A stretch of DNA of 64,000 bases, from assembly GCF_028640845.1 (NCBI RefSeq), contig NC_080540.1:214455800-214519799 (forward strand), given 5' to 3'. The first letter of the stretch is position 1; the number at the start of each line of letters is the position of its first letter. Under the pieces are notes generated by a model. That model ran no database searches. It had not been told where the DNA came from and was given only the letters and a program-made list of their open reading frames with translations. This document shows, piece by piece, positions 41,912-53,610 of this stretch. This stretch comes from Ahaetulla prasina (taxonomy: Eukaryota; Chordata; Lepidosauria; Squamata; Colubridae). Made by a program: the position numbers and the translations under genes.

Positions 41912-41958
41912 ATTGTTGTTGTTGTTGTTGTTGTTGTTGTTATTATTATTATTATATA
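41912..41958. repeat. (TTG)n/(TTA)n microsatellite
   Basis: TTGTTGTTG then TTATTATTA. The matching place in unit 1 (about 39583-39603) is shorter and runs directly into the R4-like end fragment, marking the rearranged joint. Confidence 0.9.
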
Positions 41959-42099
41959 CACAACAATATGAAATCACAGTTGCTTCTTTAGCTGATGTTA
42001 GCCTTCATGCCATCAAGTTCTTCCCAAGAATGTAAAATGTCATAAGGTATTGATAGAGTACATGTGTAACTTTTTTAATTGTCAGATGTAAATTTTGTC

Positions 42100-42360
42100 A
42101 ATGTGCAGATTTTCTAAGAGTATACAAGATTTTTTGTTGGGGCACCCAGTTTGACCATAACCATTGGGAACACCGCTGCTGGTTTATGCTATAATTTTTC
42201 AAAGTTGATTTTCGAAGCTTAGTACTTTGTGATCGTCTCCAGTTCTTTGTCTTTTATTCTATTATCCCCAGATATTGCCACATCAATTATTCAAATTTTT
42301 TTCTTTCCAGCCATAATTAAAACTGGTATGTTCTGTGCCAAGCCAGTTTGAATTCAGAAG
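42100..42360 (-). mobile_element. R4-like LINE coding fragment
   Basis: On the minus strand, about 42300-42225 encodes IDVAISGDNRIKDKELETIT, the pattern 'IDVAIPGD.R...KE.EKI.KY' that precedes the VPVVIGALG motif in R4/Dong-type proteins. It supports a LINE origin of the neighbouring region. Confidence 0.5.
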
Positions 42361-43360
42361 TCATACAATACATTTCTGACTACTTTTTCAACTACTGTAT
42401 AAGTTCTTACTAATTTTCATTAGTGGCATATAATAATGTTTGCAGATGTTTCAGTGAATAATTTTGGTGACTGTGTATGTTGTTATTTATGATCAGTTTG
42501 TATGGTGTAATAATATTAATATAATTAATATTAATTATATTTATATTTATTTATATATTTAATATAATAATATTTTATATGTAGTGTAACAAATCAATGG
42601 TCTTAAAGAATATTAATTTTAAAATGAAAATAATGTAACAAAATATTATTTTTAATAAGTTTATTAGCTACCTGATTGCCAGCTTCATTGTGGTACAGAG
42701 ATGAATAATGGGGAAAGCATTCGTGTGTATGTTATGGCAGGCCCCATTTTGTTTATTATTTGCAAGTTTGTTAATACAAAATTTTGAAGCTTAGTACTTT
42801 GTGATCGTCTCCAGTTCTTTGTCTTTTATTCTATTATCCCCAGATATTGCCACATCAATTATTCGAATTTTTTTCTTTTCAGCCATAATTAAAACTGGTA
42901 TGTTCTGTGCCAAGACTTTATTAGTTTGAATTCAGAAGTCATACAATACATTTCTGACTACTTTTTCAACTACTGTATAAGTTCTTACTAATTTTCATTA
43001 GTGGCATATGATAATGTTTGCAGATGTTTCAGTGAATAATTTTGGTGACTGTGTATGTTGTTATTTATGATCAGTTTGTATGGTGTAATAATATTAATAT
43101 AATTAATATTAATTATATTTATATTTATTTATATATTTAATATAATAATATTTTATATGTAGTGTAACAAATCAATGGTCTTAAAGAATATTAATTTTAA
43201 AATGAAAATAATGTAACAAAATATTATTTTTAATAAGTTTATTAGCTACCTGATTGCCAGCTTCATTGTGGTACAGCGATGAATAATGGGGAAAGCATTC
43301 GTGTGTATGTTATGGCAGGCCCCATTTTGTTTATTATTTGCAAGTTTGTTAATACAAAGT
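42210..43360. repeat. 572-bp tandem duplication
   Basis: GAAGCTTAGTACTTTGTGAT occurs at 42214 and 42786, and the copies remain collinear to about 42781 and 43360. The second copy has an extra ACTTTATTAGTTT near 42906. Both copies include an AT-rich tract with ATTAATATAATTAATATTAA. No gene. Confidence 0.92.
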
Positions 43361-43369
43361 TTGGAAGAA

Positions 43370-44480
43370 TAATGTGATCTATAATGTTCATAATTTATTA
43401 TTATATTAAAAATTATGGATTCAGTGAACCATGGGATGCCGCAAAACTTATTATTCTTCAAAGAAGACCATTTTCCAGATTTATAGACTGGCTCCTTAAT
43501 TATGTAATAGAAATGCTGATCTAATTTATTCACTGTGATTAATATTTAATTCTGTGTTTAAGCACTATTTTTATGTGTATTTTAACAACTCTTCCCCTTT
43601 TTCCTCCTTTCCTTTTTTTGTCTTCAATCTGTTTGTTATTAATTGTCATTTTTATTTTTTATTTTCTTTATATTGAAGCAATAAACACAGACATACACAC
43701 TTTTTATCGTCAGCTTTATTCCCGAAGCCCATTTTACATACTATCTTCCTCATTGTCTTCTTTAGAAGCAGGTAGCAAACTATATAATTTAGATATAGCA
43801 TTTTTAGGTCCTGTTTAAGAAGCATTTATTACCTGCTCAGAAAGGCTAACGTTTTAAAGATTTTGAATTTTTATGTGAGGGTGCTATAAAAAAGAATTCA
43901 GATATACCCATGGTAGCCAATCTAAATTATATTCTAATTGGATTGTTGTTGTAGAAACCCCATTTGGGAGTTAGGTATAAATTCTTCATGTAAAATCTTT
44001 TAAATTCCAAAGTGCCTTTTTAGTCACAATTTTGAAATAACTCTTTATTTTAAAATAGAAATGGGTTATTAATAGAATCAAAAGGGAGCTATCTAATGTA
44101 AGATTAATGTGCATTTTTCCTTATTGAAAAAAAAATGCCTTGAAATAATATTTTTATGTCTATTTTGGCATATTTTCTTCTAACTGAGAAAATGTTTAAA
44201 GATTTTAAATCTTCAAATGCAGTTTCCATGAATGTACATTGTTAAAAGATTCTACTGTCTATGAAATATTTGTACTGTTTGATCAAACATTTTTAGGCAT
44301 AGCATTCTCAGTTGGAATGAAATGAAATGCATTTTATTTAATATGAAACTTCCATGCCCTGCAACAAACTTTTTCTCCCTCCCTCTAAGGGATTACATCC
44401 CCACATATAAACTACCTCAGTATCTGGGACTACCCTTGTAAACTACTGGTCAAGCATGTGGCAGTGTGAGCAATGATGAA
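43370..44480. other. No recognisable gene
   Basis: AT-rich and unassigned. Confidence 0.45.
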
Positions 44481-44481
44481 T

Positions 44482-45256
44482 ACAGCTAGTCCTCAATTTA
44501 CAACCACAATTGAGCCCAGGATGTCAGTTGCTAATCAAAATAATTGTTAAATGAATTTTGCCCCATTTTACAACTTTTCTGGCCACAGTTCAGTGTCTCA
44601 CTGAAGTTGTTAAATTAATAACCACAGTTGTTAAGTGAATCTAGCTTTCCCATTAGCTTTGCTTGTCAGAAGGTCGCAAAAAGTGATCACATGACCATAG
44701 GTCTCTGCAATCATCATAAATATGAGCCAGTTCAGTTGCCAAGCGTCTGAATTTTGATCATGTGACCATAGGGTTGTTGTAAAGGTTGTAACAGTGGTGA
44801 AATGCTATCAGTTCGCACTGGTTCGGGTGAACTGGTAGTGATAAAAACTACTGGTTCAGGTGAACCGGTAGTAAAAAAAAGCTACTCGTTCCTCTGAACC
44901 GGTATTTCCAATGATCAGCTGTGCCATGTGATGTAAAATCGCTAGAAAGCAGGAAATTCTGCTTTCCAGTGAATCTAAATCGTGCGGCACAGCTGTTCCT
45001 CCCTTTGCTGTTCTACTTACCTCCCAAGCCTCTTTTTTCTGTGTGAAGTACGCATTTGTTGTGCACTGCGCATGCATTTGTGCAGCATGTGTTTGGTGCG
45101 CACTGCGCATACGTGGCCAGCAAACCGGTAACAAACTGGTTGAGATATCACCACTGGGTTGTAAGTGTGAAAAATGGTCATAAGTCAGTTTTTTTCAGTG
45201 CGCTGTAACTTTGAATGGTCACTAAGTGAACTGTTTGTAAGTCAAGGATTACCTGT
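44482..45256. mobile_element. Tc1/mariner-like MITE, split by a hAT
   Basis: Ends CAGCTAGTCCTCAATTTACA and GTAAGTCAAGGATTACCTG, flanked by TA on both sides. After removal of the nested hAT it matches the family consensus implied by 35334-35660. Confidence 0.85.
44792..45156. mobile_element. Nested ACCGGT-family hAT with exact TSD
   Basis: 365 bp from CAGTGGTGAAATGCTATCAG to GAGATATCACCACTG. GGTTGTAA is duplicated exactly at 44784-44791 and 45157-45164. It carries several GAACCGGTA-type words and a TGCGCATGC-rich core. Confidence 0.95.
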
Positions 45257-45423
45257 ACTTCTTGGTATATGCCAATTAGATTGCAATTCAAGATTCTGGT
45301 GGTCATATATTAACCTCTGCATGGCACAATGCCTGGTTGTTTTCAGGATCCATATCTCTAATTGTAATTTTTCACCTGATAACACTGAAGAAAGCACCAT
45401 ATATTAAATAGTCTTCTACTATG

Positions 45424-45732
45424 CAGTGGTGAGTTTCAAAATTTTTTACTACCAGTTCTGTGGTTGTGGCTTGGTAGGCAAGGCATGGCTTTGTGGGCAT
45501 GGTTTTGTGGGTGTGGCAGGGGAAGGATACTGTAAAATCTCCATTCCCTCCCCAATCCAGGGGAAGGTTACTGCAAAATCCACATTTCCTCCTGATTAGC
45601 TAGGACTCAGGAAGCAGAGAATAGATGGTGGCAGAGCCAGTCAGAGGTGATATTTATCGGTTCTCTGAACTACTCAAAATTTCTGCTATCAGTTCTCCAG
45701 AACTGGTCAGAACCTGCTGAAACCCACCTCTA
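45424..45732. mobile_element. ACCGGT-family hAT
   Basis: CAGTGGTGAGTTTCAAAATT to CTGAAACCCACCTCTA. CTACTATG (45416-45423) and CTCTTATG (45733-45740) agree at 6 of 8, a decayed TSD. Same subtype as 38856-39171. Confidence 0.8.
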
Positions 45733-45999
45733 CTCTTATGGGATCTAGGAAATATGTCTTGGTGTTAGCATATAGTGACCAGACGTCCCGCTTTTGGCGG
45801 GACAGTCCCGCTTTTTAAAAATTTGTCCCGCATCCCGCGGCGTTCTAAAAAAGCCCCAATTTTTAGCGGGATTGCAAATGACGCATCCCAAACAAGGGAT
45901 TAACAAGGTGGGGAAAGTTGAGGGACGCCTCTTGACTCCTCGATTTGGGGAGGAACGAAGGCAAAAGCTTTTCTCATTGGGAGAAAAGCCTATTTTTTT

Positions 46000-46670
46000 A
46001 ATTCCCCACGCAATTTACTTCCGAGTAGCCTCGCCAAGCGAGGGAGGGTTTGGCTCGGGTGGGTTTGTTTATTTCCTGCTGTTCGGCCCACCTCCACCCA
46101 GATGGAGGGAAGTGGGGGGAGGGGGAGAGGAGGGTGCCGCTTTCCTACGAACCGTCCCCCCCTTGGTTTGGCTCGTCCCCTGTTCCTAGCAACTCGTCTA
46201 CTAAACGTCACAGCCTGGAAGGGAACTTCGAAGCTGTTTTCCGCGCACAGAATATCCTGGCTGGCTCCATTGTCTACCCTCACTCTCCTTACCCCCTTGC
46301 CGGTTTCTTAATGCCCCCCCCTTCCCCTATGGGGTAGTGGGGGGGGTGAGAGAGCAAAATTGCAAGAGGCATTCTCTTCCCCACTGTAAGGTTCCTGCCT
46401 CGCTTGGGGGGAGATGTTTAAAAATAAAGCCAAACAGGGTCTCTGGAGGAGGAGGAGTTGGGGGGGCCTCTGCAATTCAAATCAAAGCTCGGAGAGGAGA
46501 CGAGCGCTCGGCGGGGGGAGGCTTGAAAAGGGGAGTGGATGGATCGTACGGGAAGGAGAGGGGGGAAGACTTGGGAAGCTGGCAGGGGGCAACTTCGCAC
46601 TTCCAGCGGGGGAAGGAAAGGCGGGAGATCCAGGCTCGGCGCTGCATGAGCCTGCAGAGATGCACTTACG
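46000..46670. promoter_or_regulatory. CpG-rich segment, possible CpG island
   Basis: CG dinucleotides are frequent (for example CGAACCGTCC, GACGAGCGCTCGGCGGGG, CGGCGCTGC), against a CpG-poor AT-rich background. Such composition is usual for vertebrate promoters, but no gene is seen next to it and it lies inside the 2068-bp element. It may be captured promoter DNA. Confidence 0.35.
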
Positions 46671-46679
46671 AGCACCACA

Positions 46680-46880
46680 ACTTTCCTTTCCTTTCCTTTC
46701 CTTTCCTTTCCTTCCCTTCTTTTCCCCTTCCCTTCCCTTTCTCCTTTCTTTCCTTTCCTTTCCCCTTCCCTTCCCTTTCTCTTTTTTCCTTTATTTTCTC
46801 TCGCCTTTCCTTTCTCCTTCCTTTCCTTTCTTTTCCTTTCTCCTTTCTGTCCTTCCCTTCCCTTCTTCATCCATTTATTT
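46680..46880. repeat. (TTTCC)n polypyrimidine tract
   Basis: CTTTC/CCTTTC units run for 200 bp, decaying to the right. Long open frames here on both strands (Phe-Pro-Ser-Leu-rich and Lys-Glu-Gly-Arg-rich) are products of the repeat. Confidence 0.95.
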
Positions 46881-47639
46881 CCTTTCCCCTATCCTTGGGG
46901 AAAAGGATTTTTTTCTGATTCAAACAGGCCACATTGATAGAATAACCCAACCTGGGGAGGGTGGACTGGGAAAAGGCGAATAAGATATTCGTGGGGGGGG
47001 TGCATTTATTCATTCCACGTGTTCTCAAGCGTCAAGCAAACATTCCACAGATAAATAAATCCCTATGGAGATTCTCAGTCATTCAGGTCATAGATGTCCC
47101 AAAGGTGTTCCCCCTCCCGTGCCCAAAAAAGGCAGCTGGACTTAAAAAGAAAGTCAATTTGTCCTTTAGCGGGGCGGGAGAAAAACTCTGCGATCCCACA
47201 GTTAATGTTTTCCGATTTCTCTAGATTTTTACAGGTGGGGTGGAGGAAGGGTAGCTTCACATCTGGTGCACCAAACCTGCACATCTTTCCATAAACACTC
47301 ATGGTGTATATCTCTACATACATTTTCTGCCTAGACGGGTTGGCTGAACTTTCCCACGCTTGCACGCGCGTACATAAACACACACACACACACATATACA
47401 CATTCGCGCGCTTCCCCTCACGCAGCAGCCAATTGGCAGCCAATCCTTTGAAACCGTCCTCGTGAAGCAATCAATAGTCTGTTTGGCTGGCCGTTGTAGC
47501 ACAGAAAGAGAAATTATTAAAAATCGAAGAACCAAACTCCTCTTCCCTGCTCTTCCCAAATTCTAAAGTATTTCGTAAAGGCGAGATTTTGGGACAAAAG
47601 GTCAGAAAGCTGTCTCTCTTGGAGCCTTTTTTAAATAGG

Positions 47640-47770
47640 AGAGGCCAGGCACCCTAACCTTTGACGTGAGTAACATCAAATTGGCCATACCCACCCAGTC
47701 ACATGACCACCAAGCCACACCCACCAAACAAGCCACACCCACAGAACCGGTAGTAAAAAAGAATTAGAAA
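47640..47770. mobile_element. ACCGGT-family hAT right-end fragment
   Basis: GAGGCCAGGCACCCTAACC, TGACGTGAGTAACATCAAAT, then CACAGAACCGGTAGTAAAAA. It matches 1620-1788, so both derive from a subtype whose left half differs. It is inside the 2068-bp element. Confidence 0.65.
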
Positions 47771-47849
47771 CCCCCCCCGTGCCCGCCCCTCGGGTCAATG
47801 GTGTCCCACTTTACCAATGTTAAAATCTGGTCACTATATGTTAGCACCA

Positions 47850-48950
47850 ACCCTCTGGAACAAGATCTATATCAACCTTGCCATTATTTAAAGGAGTTCT
47901 TTCTTCAAAACACAAGTCAGGCCATCATAGAAGCTTATTATTTGAATCTGTGTGGATTGTTGTTAATGACTAGTTTTTTCCCCCTGAGTATGAGTACACC
48001 TATGTTGCTTTATATTGCTAACTTCATTGCATATGTGTTTCTGTATGTGTGTAAGTAAGGTGCTTCCAGGAAGGCCTTTGCTACTACAGGGGGGGGGGAC
48101 TTCTTAATTTATCTTATTTAGATATTAATCCATTATTCTTTTTTTTGAGTTTTCTAGTTGTACAAAACTATTTTTCATTTAATACTATACAGCAGATTCT
48201 AAGCAAAGGTGGTGAGGATTAGTGATAATGGTTCATGAGGACTTTTAAATAGGTCTAACTCATCAATTTTCTTTTTTACCTCAATTAAAGCAATCCTATT
48301 AAAAAATGGAAGAGTTGGGTAATGGTGGAAAAGAAGATGCTATAGGTAATTTTTGGAGATCCACAATGTTCCTTAGTGTAACTTCAGATTTAAAGGACTA
48401 AAAACATGATTTTCTCCAAATGCCTGATGAGAAAAATTATACAAATGTGTTTAATATCTAAAACCAATGGGCATTTGCTAAATAGCCAAAAGCAGCAAAA
48501 CCCATTCCATCGGTAAAACTGTTACTGTTGTTCAAGAGCCCGTTATTCTTAAATGTTCCTTGAATTATAAGAGAATTATCTATAGTGCCACTAATTAATG
48601 TTACTGAGAAAATAAGAACAAAATCATCTGCAAACTCATTTCTGAACCAAATTGGAAATCATTCTATCACATTATGGCTATAAGTCAGCCAAAGCGATCC
48701 CACTAAAAATAGAAACTCATACAAAAACATCAAACTCTTCATTGCCCTAATAAATATCAAACATTTTACTAAAGATCAAGTCGCTACAGGCAGAAGGCAG
48801 ACAGTTTAAATTTATTTAAAACAAAAGGGCTTGAAACTTGTCAATATTAAGACAGACACAGAAGAGACAGCATCTGGCAAGAAATCCATATACTTTTGAC
48901 AGAGTCCCAAAGCAGGGAAATTCCCTTTTCTCATTCAGCTGTTTGCACAG
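47850..48950. other. No recognisable gene
   Basis: About 1.1 kb unassigned; short frames unsupported. Confidence 0.45.
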
Positions 48951-48955
48951 ATAGT

Positions 48956-51263
48956 TTATTTATTTATTTATTTATTTATTTTATTTGATTTTTATACCGC
49001 CCTTCTCCCGAAGGACTCAGGGCGGTGTACAGGCATAATAAAACCGAACATACAATATACAAGTTTAAAATACGATTTAAAAAACTTATTTAAATTAGCC
49101 CAGTAATTAAAATTTACCATGTTAAAAAAAACCCCGTTTAAAATTAATAAAATTCAACATTAAAATCCCAATTTAAGCCAGCCCCGCGCGGATAAAAAGA
49201 TGAGTCTTGAGTTCGCGACGAAATGTCCGAAGGTCAGGTATTTGGCGTAAACCCGGGGGAAGCTCGTTCCAGAGTGTGGGAGCCTCCACAGAAGGCCCTT
49301 CCTGGGGCCGCCAGCCGACATTGTTTGGCGGGCGGCACCCTGAGAAGTCCCTCTCTATGGGGCGTGCGGGTCGGTGGGAGGCGTGTGGTAACAGCAGGCG
49401 GTCCCGTAAGTACCCAGGTCCTAAGCCATGGGCGATTTAAAGGTCATAACCAACACCTTAAAGTGCACCGGAAGGCCACAGGCAGCCAGTGCAGTCTGCG
49501 CAGGAGCGGTGTTACATGGGAGCTACGTAGCTCCTCTATAACCAGCGCAGCTGCATTCTGGACTAACTGAAGCCTCCGAGCGCACTTCAAGGGAGCCCCA
49601 TGTGAGAGCATTACAGTAATCCAAGCGAGAGGTAACGAGCGCATGAGTGACTGTGCATAAGGCATCCCGATCAAGGAAGGCGCAACTGCGAACCAGGCGA
49701 ACCTGGTGGAAGGCCCTCCTGGAGACGGCCGTCAAATGATCTTCAAACGACAGCCGATCATCCAGGAGGACACCCAAGTTGCGCACCCTATCCTTTGGGG
49801 CCAGTAACTCGCCTCCAACAGCCAGCCGCGGGTGCAGCTGACTGAATCGGAGTGCCGGCATCCACAGCCACTCCGTCTTGGAGGATTAAGCTTGAGCCTG
49901 TTTCTCCCCATCCAGACCCGTACAGCTTCCAAACACCGGGACAGCACTTCAACAACTTCATTGGGGTGGTCCGGGTGAAAAGTACAGCTGGGTGTCATCA
50001 GCGTACTGCTGGTATCTCACCCGAAACCACTGATGATCTCACCCAGCGGCTTCATGTAGATGTTGAACAGCAGGGCGAGAGAATCGACCCTGTGGGACCC
50101 CACAAGTGAGGCCCCTCGCGGTCGACCTCTGCCCCCTGTCAACACCGTCTGCGACCGGTCGGAGAGATAGGAGGAGAACCACCGATATACGGTGCCTCCA
50201 CTCCCAATCCCCCAACCGGCGCAGCAGGATACCATGATCGATGGTATCGAGCGCTGAGAGGTCTAATAGGACCAGGGCAGAGGAATATCCCTGTCCCTGG
50301 CCCTCCAGAGATCATCCACCAATGCGACCAAAGCTGTCTCCGTGCTGTATCCGGGTCGGAAGCGGACTGGAGCAGGTCTAGATAGACATCTTCATCCAGG
50401 TGTTGGGGCAGCTGTCGCGCCACGGCACTCTCTACAACCTTCGCAACAAAGCGAAGGTTGGAGACTGGACGATAATTACCCAAAATAGCATGGTTCCAAA
50501 GAGGGCTTCTTAAGGAGGGGTCTCACCACCGCCTCTTTCAAGGCGGCAGGAAAACCCGTCCAACAAAGCGTTGATAATCCTCTGGAGCCAGCCTCGTGTC
50601 ACCGCCTGGTGGCCAGTACCAGCCAGGAAGGGCACGGGTCCAGTAAACATGTCGTGCCGTGAAGCCTCCCCAACAACCTGTCCACGTCCTCGGGAGCCAC
50701 AGGGTCAAACTCATCCCAAATGTGCTCAACAAGGCGTGCCTCCTCTCCTCGCTTGGATCATCCCAAATTCGGTCCAGACCGTCCCTCAGCTGGCGATTTT
50801 ATCGTATAGATAACCACTAAACTCCTCGGCTCGTCCTGCAAGGTCATCCCGCACCTCCTGATGTAGGAAGGCGGGTCACCCAGCTGGGGCGGCCGGGCGG
50901 TTATCTGCCGGCGCAATGAGGGTGGGCGTGGGCGCCTCGCTTCCCTCATTGCCACTAGGTAGGTCCTAGAATAGGTCTAACTAGTGTCCGATCAACCGGG
51001 CGACTGGACCTCCAGGTGCTCTCTAGGCGTCTTCTCCGGCGTTTCATCTCCCTCAGCCCCTCGGAGAACCAAGGGGCCGGACGAGATCTACGCCGGGTCA
51101 GAGGCCGCAAAGGCCCGACACTGTCCAGGGCCCCGGCCGCGGCCCGCTCCCAGGCCACGACCAGTTCCTCAGTTTTGTACTCAGTCTGTGTTGGAAACCT
51201 TAAGTATGAAGCAAAATCTTTCAGCACTTCTTTGGTGAGACAAAGAAAAAGGGCAGGGGTCAA
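48956..51263 (-). mobile_element. L2-type LINE, RT region to 3' end
   Basis: On the minus strand the coding region (51263-49440) is followed by a 3' UTR, the hairpin CCGCCCTGAGTCCTTCGGGA, and a (TAAA)n tail (48982-48956). It is GC-rich compared with neighbours. 5' end missing. Confidence 0.85.
49440..51263 (-). pseudogene. L2-type reverse transcriptase, broken frames
   Basis: Pieces in different frames, in order: a pre-RT part (LKDFASYLRFPTQTEYKTEE, 51263-50955), fingers (GNYRPVSNLRFVAKVVESAV, 50483 region), palm (LLFNIYMKPLGEII, 50070 region), post-catalytic (VVEVLSRCLEAVRVWMGRNR, near 49950), and thumb (NLGVLLDDRLSFEDHLTAVS, VTHALVTSRLDYCNAL, RLQLVQNAA; 49780-49500). The order fits L2-clade RT. 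At least six frameshifts separate the pieces, so it is dead. Confidence 0.85.
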
Positions 51264-51274
51264 TTATCTGTTAT

Positions 51275-51490
51275 TTGTTTATTTGTATCCCACCTTTTTT
51301 ATTTTTACAAATAACTTGGAAAACATCCAACACACCTCCCTCCTCTTCTTTTCCCTACAACAACAACTTTGTGAAGTGAGTTGGGCTGAGAGAGTGACTT
51401 GGGCCCAAAGTTACCCAGTTGGCTTTTGTGGCTTGAAGCAAGACTAGAATTCACAGTCTCCCGTTTCTAGTCTGGTGGTTTAACAAATCT
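51275..51490 (-). mobile_element. tRNA-derived SINE
   Basis: GTATCCCACCTTTTTTATTT tail side, CAACAACAACTTTGTGAAGT, then the head with CACAGTCTCCCGTTTCTAGT, as in 640-838, minus orientation. Confidence 0.65.
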
Positions 51491-51494
51491 CGGT

Positions 51495-52200
51495 TAGGTG
51501 CCAAAATCAGGGAAGGGATCCTTGGATAATAGCAGCCTTGCAGAACTCTTAACTGAGAGTTCCATCTAACAGCATGCATGTAATGTAGTGTAATTCCGTG
51601 AAATTGTGGCAAATTAAAATTGTGGTCCTTGGCGATCTTAAGTGCTTTGAATGCTATTGCAAGATCAACCATATTTTTTTTTTAAAAAAGGCCTCCAGAG
51701 GAAGCTTTTGCAAGAGGTCTTTGCATGGAGATGGAGGGTGGCAGATGAAATCACACATGGGCGACTCTGTCATGAAAATGTCACAACTGAATGCAAGTAT
51801 GCAGTGACCACCTGAGTATGACACCATTGCGTGTGAATTGCCATGTTGTTCTTTCAGTTTGTTAGGGGTGCTGCTGCCATTTCTTGAAGAGGCATTAAGC
51901 TCAATGCCTCTTCAAAACTGAAGACTCTCGTTAGCGTGAGAAGGAGGGAAAGTAAAAGTGAATGACTATTTAAATATGTGAAACAAGAACTGTATAATCT
52001 GATTGTCATGAAGCCAGTAAAAGGAAATAGCAGGAACACATGGAGATGGGAACATAACTAGTGGAGAGAGGATTTAGCCATGCATAGGTGAGTTATTTCC
52101 TTCTGAACTGTACCTTAATTGTTTGCAAGAATTATGTAGCACCTGCTATTCTTCTAAACATACATGTATTTCCCCTCCATACTTTTTATAGTGAAAGATA
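51495..52200. other. No recognisable gene
   Basis: Unassigned. Confidence 0.4.
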
Positions 52201-52208
52201 TTCATAAG

Positions 52209-52570
52209 CAGGGATTTGATTTAAATCAAATTGATTTAGATTACAATTTAAATCGACTCAATTTAAATCATAATTTTTAAAGAGCAGCTGTCATCTCTGT
52301 CCTGCAGCGGCTCCTCCTCAACCGCAGCGGCTGTTGATTCACCGACAGTCCCAATATTGCAGAATATACAGCCTCATGCTACATAATTATCATGCTGCAT
52401 GTCATGCTGAATAAACTAAATTACTAATGTATCTTAAATAGAAATCTATCTTTAGATATATTTTTACTCCAAAAGCATTTTATTAAAATAAATTTGATAA
52501 AAATAAAATAAATCCTATTTAAATAAAAATATCCGATTTTAAAAAAAATCATCAATTGTTTTCCACCCTG
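52209..52570. mobile_element. hAT MITE (GATTTAAATC-rich), full copy
   Basis: 362 bp from CAGGGATTTGATTTAAATC to TTTTCCACCCTG. TTCATAAG (52201-52208) and TTCATAAA (52571-52578) match at 7 of 8. It is the uninterrupted relative of the nested copy at 27185-27565. Confidence 0.88.
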
Positions 52571-52579
52571 TTCATAAAG

Positions 52580-53230
52580 CTATTACTAAGTGTTAAAAGT
52601 AGCTCCGCACTATGTATCCTTCCCCAAGACTAATACATTACTTCCAATTATGCATTGTGGTGTTTGTAATACCTGACAGTATTTCTTTTTCCACATCTCT
52701 GTGTCTTGCAGTTGAAATCAGATGGTAAAAAAAATAGAAGATTCATGGATTGGCAGATGGAGCTATATATGGATCAGACAGTCACAGATTGCATGGATTT
52801 CTGATTGGGTGGTAGAAATGGGGCATCTTCATTAAATGGGCCATAATTAAGCAAAGAGGTGGGATGGACTTCTTGGAAATTATGGGTGGATAAAGTTGGT
52901 GAACTCAAAAAAAAAAAAGATAGGTGAGAAATTTATTATGATTATACAATTATGAGGATAATTGTGACAGGTTCTTGAGAGCCTATCAGAGAAATTCTGT
53001 TGATCAATTTATACCTAACGTAATTTAACAGAGTTACTCTGAATCTCATTTCTCCCCTTCCCTAGGGAAAGGGAATCTTTTCTGTAACAATCCAATTCTG
53101 TCCTGTAAAGCTCTTGTGTTGAATTTATGTTTTACCAACAAAATAAATAAAGGAAGACTAAATATTTCAAGATATTTAGCTCTCATCAGCTAGCCACACC
53201 CTTCTGGAATTCGAACCCGGCTACTTGCAT
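52580..53230. other. No recognisable gene
   Basis: Unassigned. Confidence 0.4.
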
Positions 53231-53236
53231 ATTAAG

Positions 53237-53533
53237 CAGAGGTGGGTTTCAGCAGGTTCTGACCAGTTCTGGAGAATCAGTAGTAGAAATTCTGAGTAGT
53301 TCGGAGAACTGGTAGTGAAAATTCTGACTGGCCCCGCCCCCATCTATTCTCTGCCTCCCAAGTCACAGCTGATCTGGAGAAAATGTGGATTTTACAGTAA
53401 CTTTCCCCTGGAGTTGGGTGGGAATTGAGATTTTACAGTATTCTTCCCCTGCCACGCCCATTGAGCACTGCCACGCCCACCAAGCCACACCCACAGAACA
53501 AATTTTAGTAAAAAAATTTGAAACTCACCACTG
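53237..53533. mobile_element. ACCGGT-family hAT
   Basis: 297 bp from CAGAGGTGGGTTTCAGCAGG to TTTGAAACTCACCACTG. ATATTAAG (53229-53236) and ATACTAAG (53534-53541) match at 7 of 8. Same subtype as 38856-39171, opposite orientation. Confidence 0.9.
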
Positions 53534-53610
53534 ATACTAAGTAGATATATTAACCTCTAAGCTACAGGCTCTACTCCCTTTGTCAGCTATATCAAGGAAA
53601 AAATTGTTTT

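Larger units (their letters stand above)
37491..41945. repeat. Tandem duplication of about 2.3 kb
   Basis: Unit 1 is 37491-39802 and unit 2 is 39803 to about 41945. The offset is 2312 at the start and 2336 after the 24-bp deletion in unit 1. Divergence is low: the frame at 38617-38871 is unchanged at 40953-41207. Confidence 0.9.
45771..47838. mobile_element. 2068-bp inverted-repeat element with CpG-rich cargo
   Basis: Perfect 13-bp ends TATAGTGACCAGA and TCTGGTCACTATA, flanked by an exact 8-bp repeat TGTTAGCA (45763-45770 and 47839-47846). The left 130 bp has GTCCCGCTTTTGGCGGGACA words; the right end has GTGTCCCACTTTACC. Between them (about 45900-47600) lies GC- and CpG-rich DNA unlike its surroundings, with a (TTTCC)n tract and (CA)n. 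No transposase is visible. The 8-bp TSD fits hAT or another 8-bp superfamily. Confidence 0.8.

Noticed and set aside
46337..46983. Overlapping open frames of about 190 codons on the plus strand and 150 on the minus strand
   Set aside because: They cross the (TTTCC)n tract, which lacks stops in several frames on both strands. Composition is repeat-driven (Phe/Pro/Ser/Leu or Lys/Glu/Gly/Arg) and no domain is seen.
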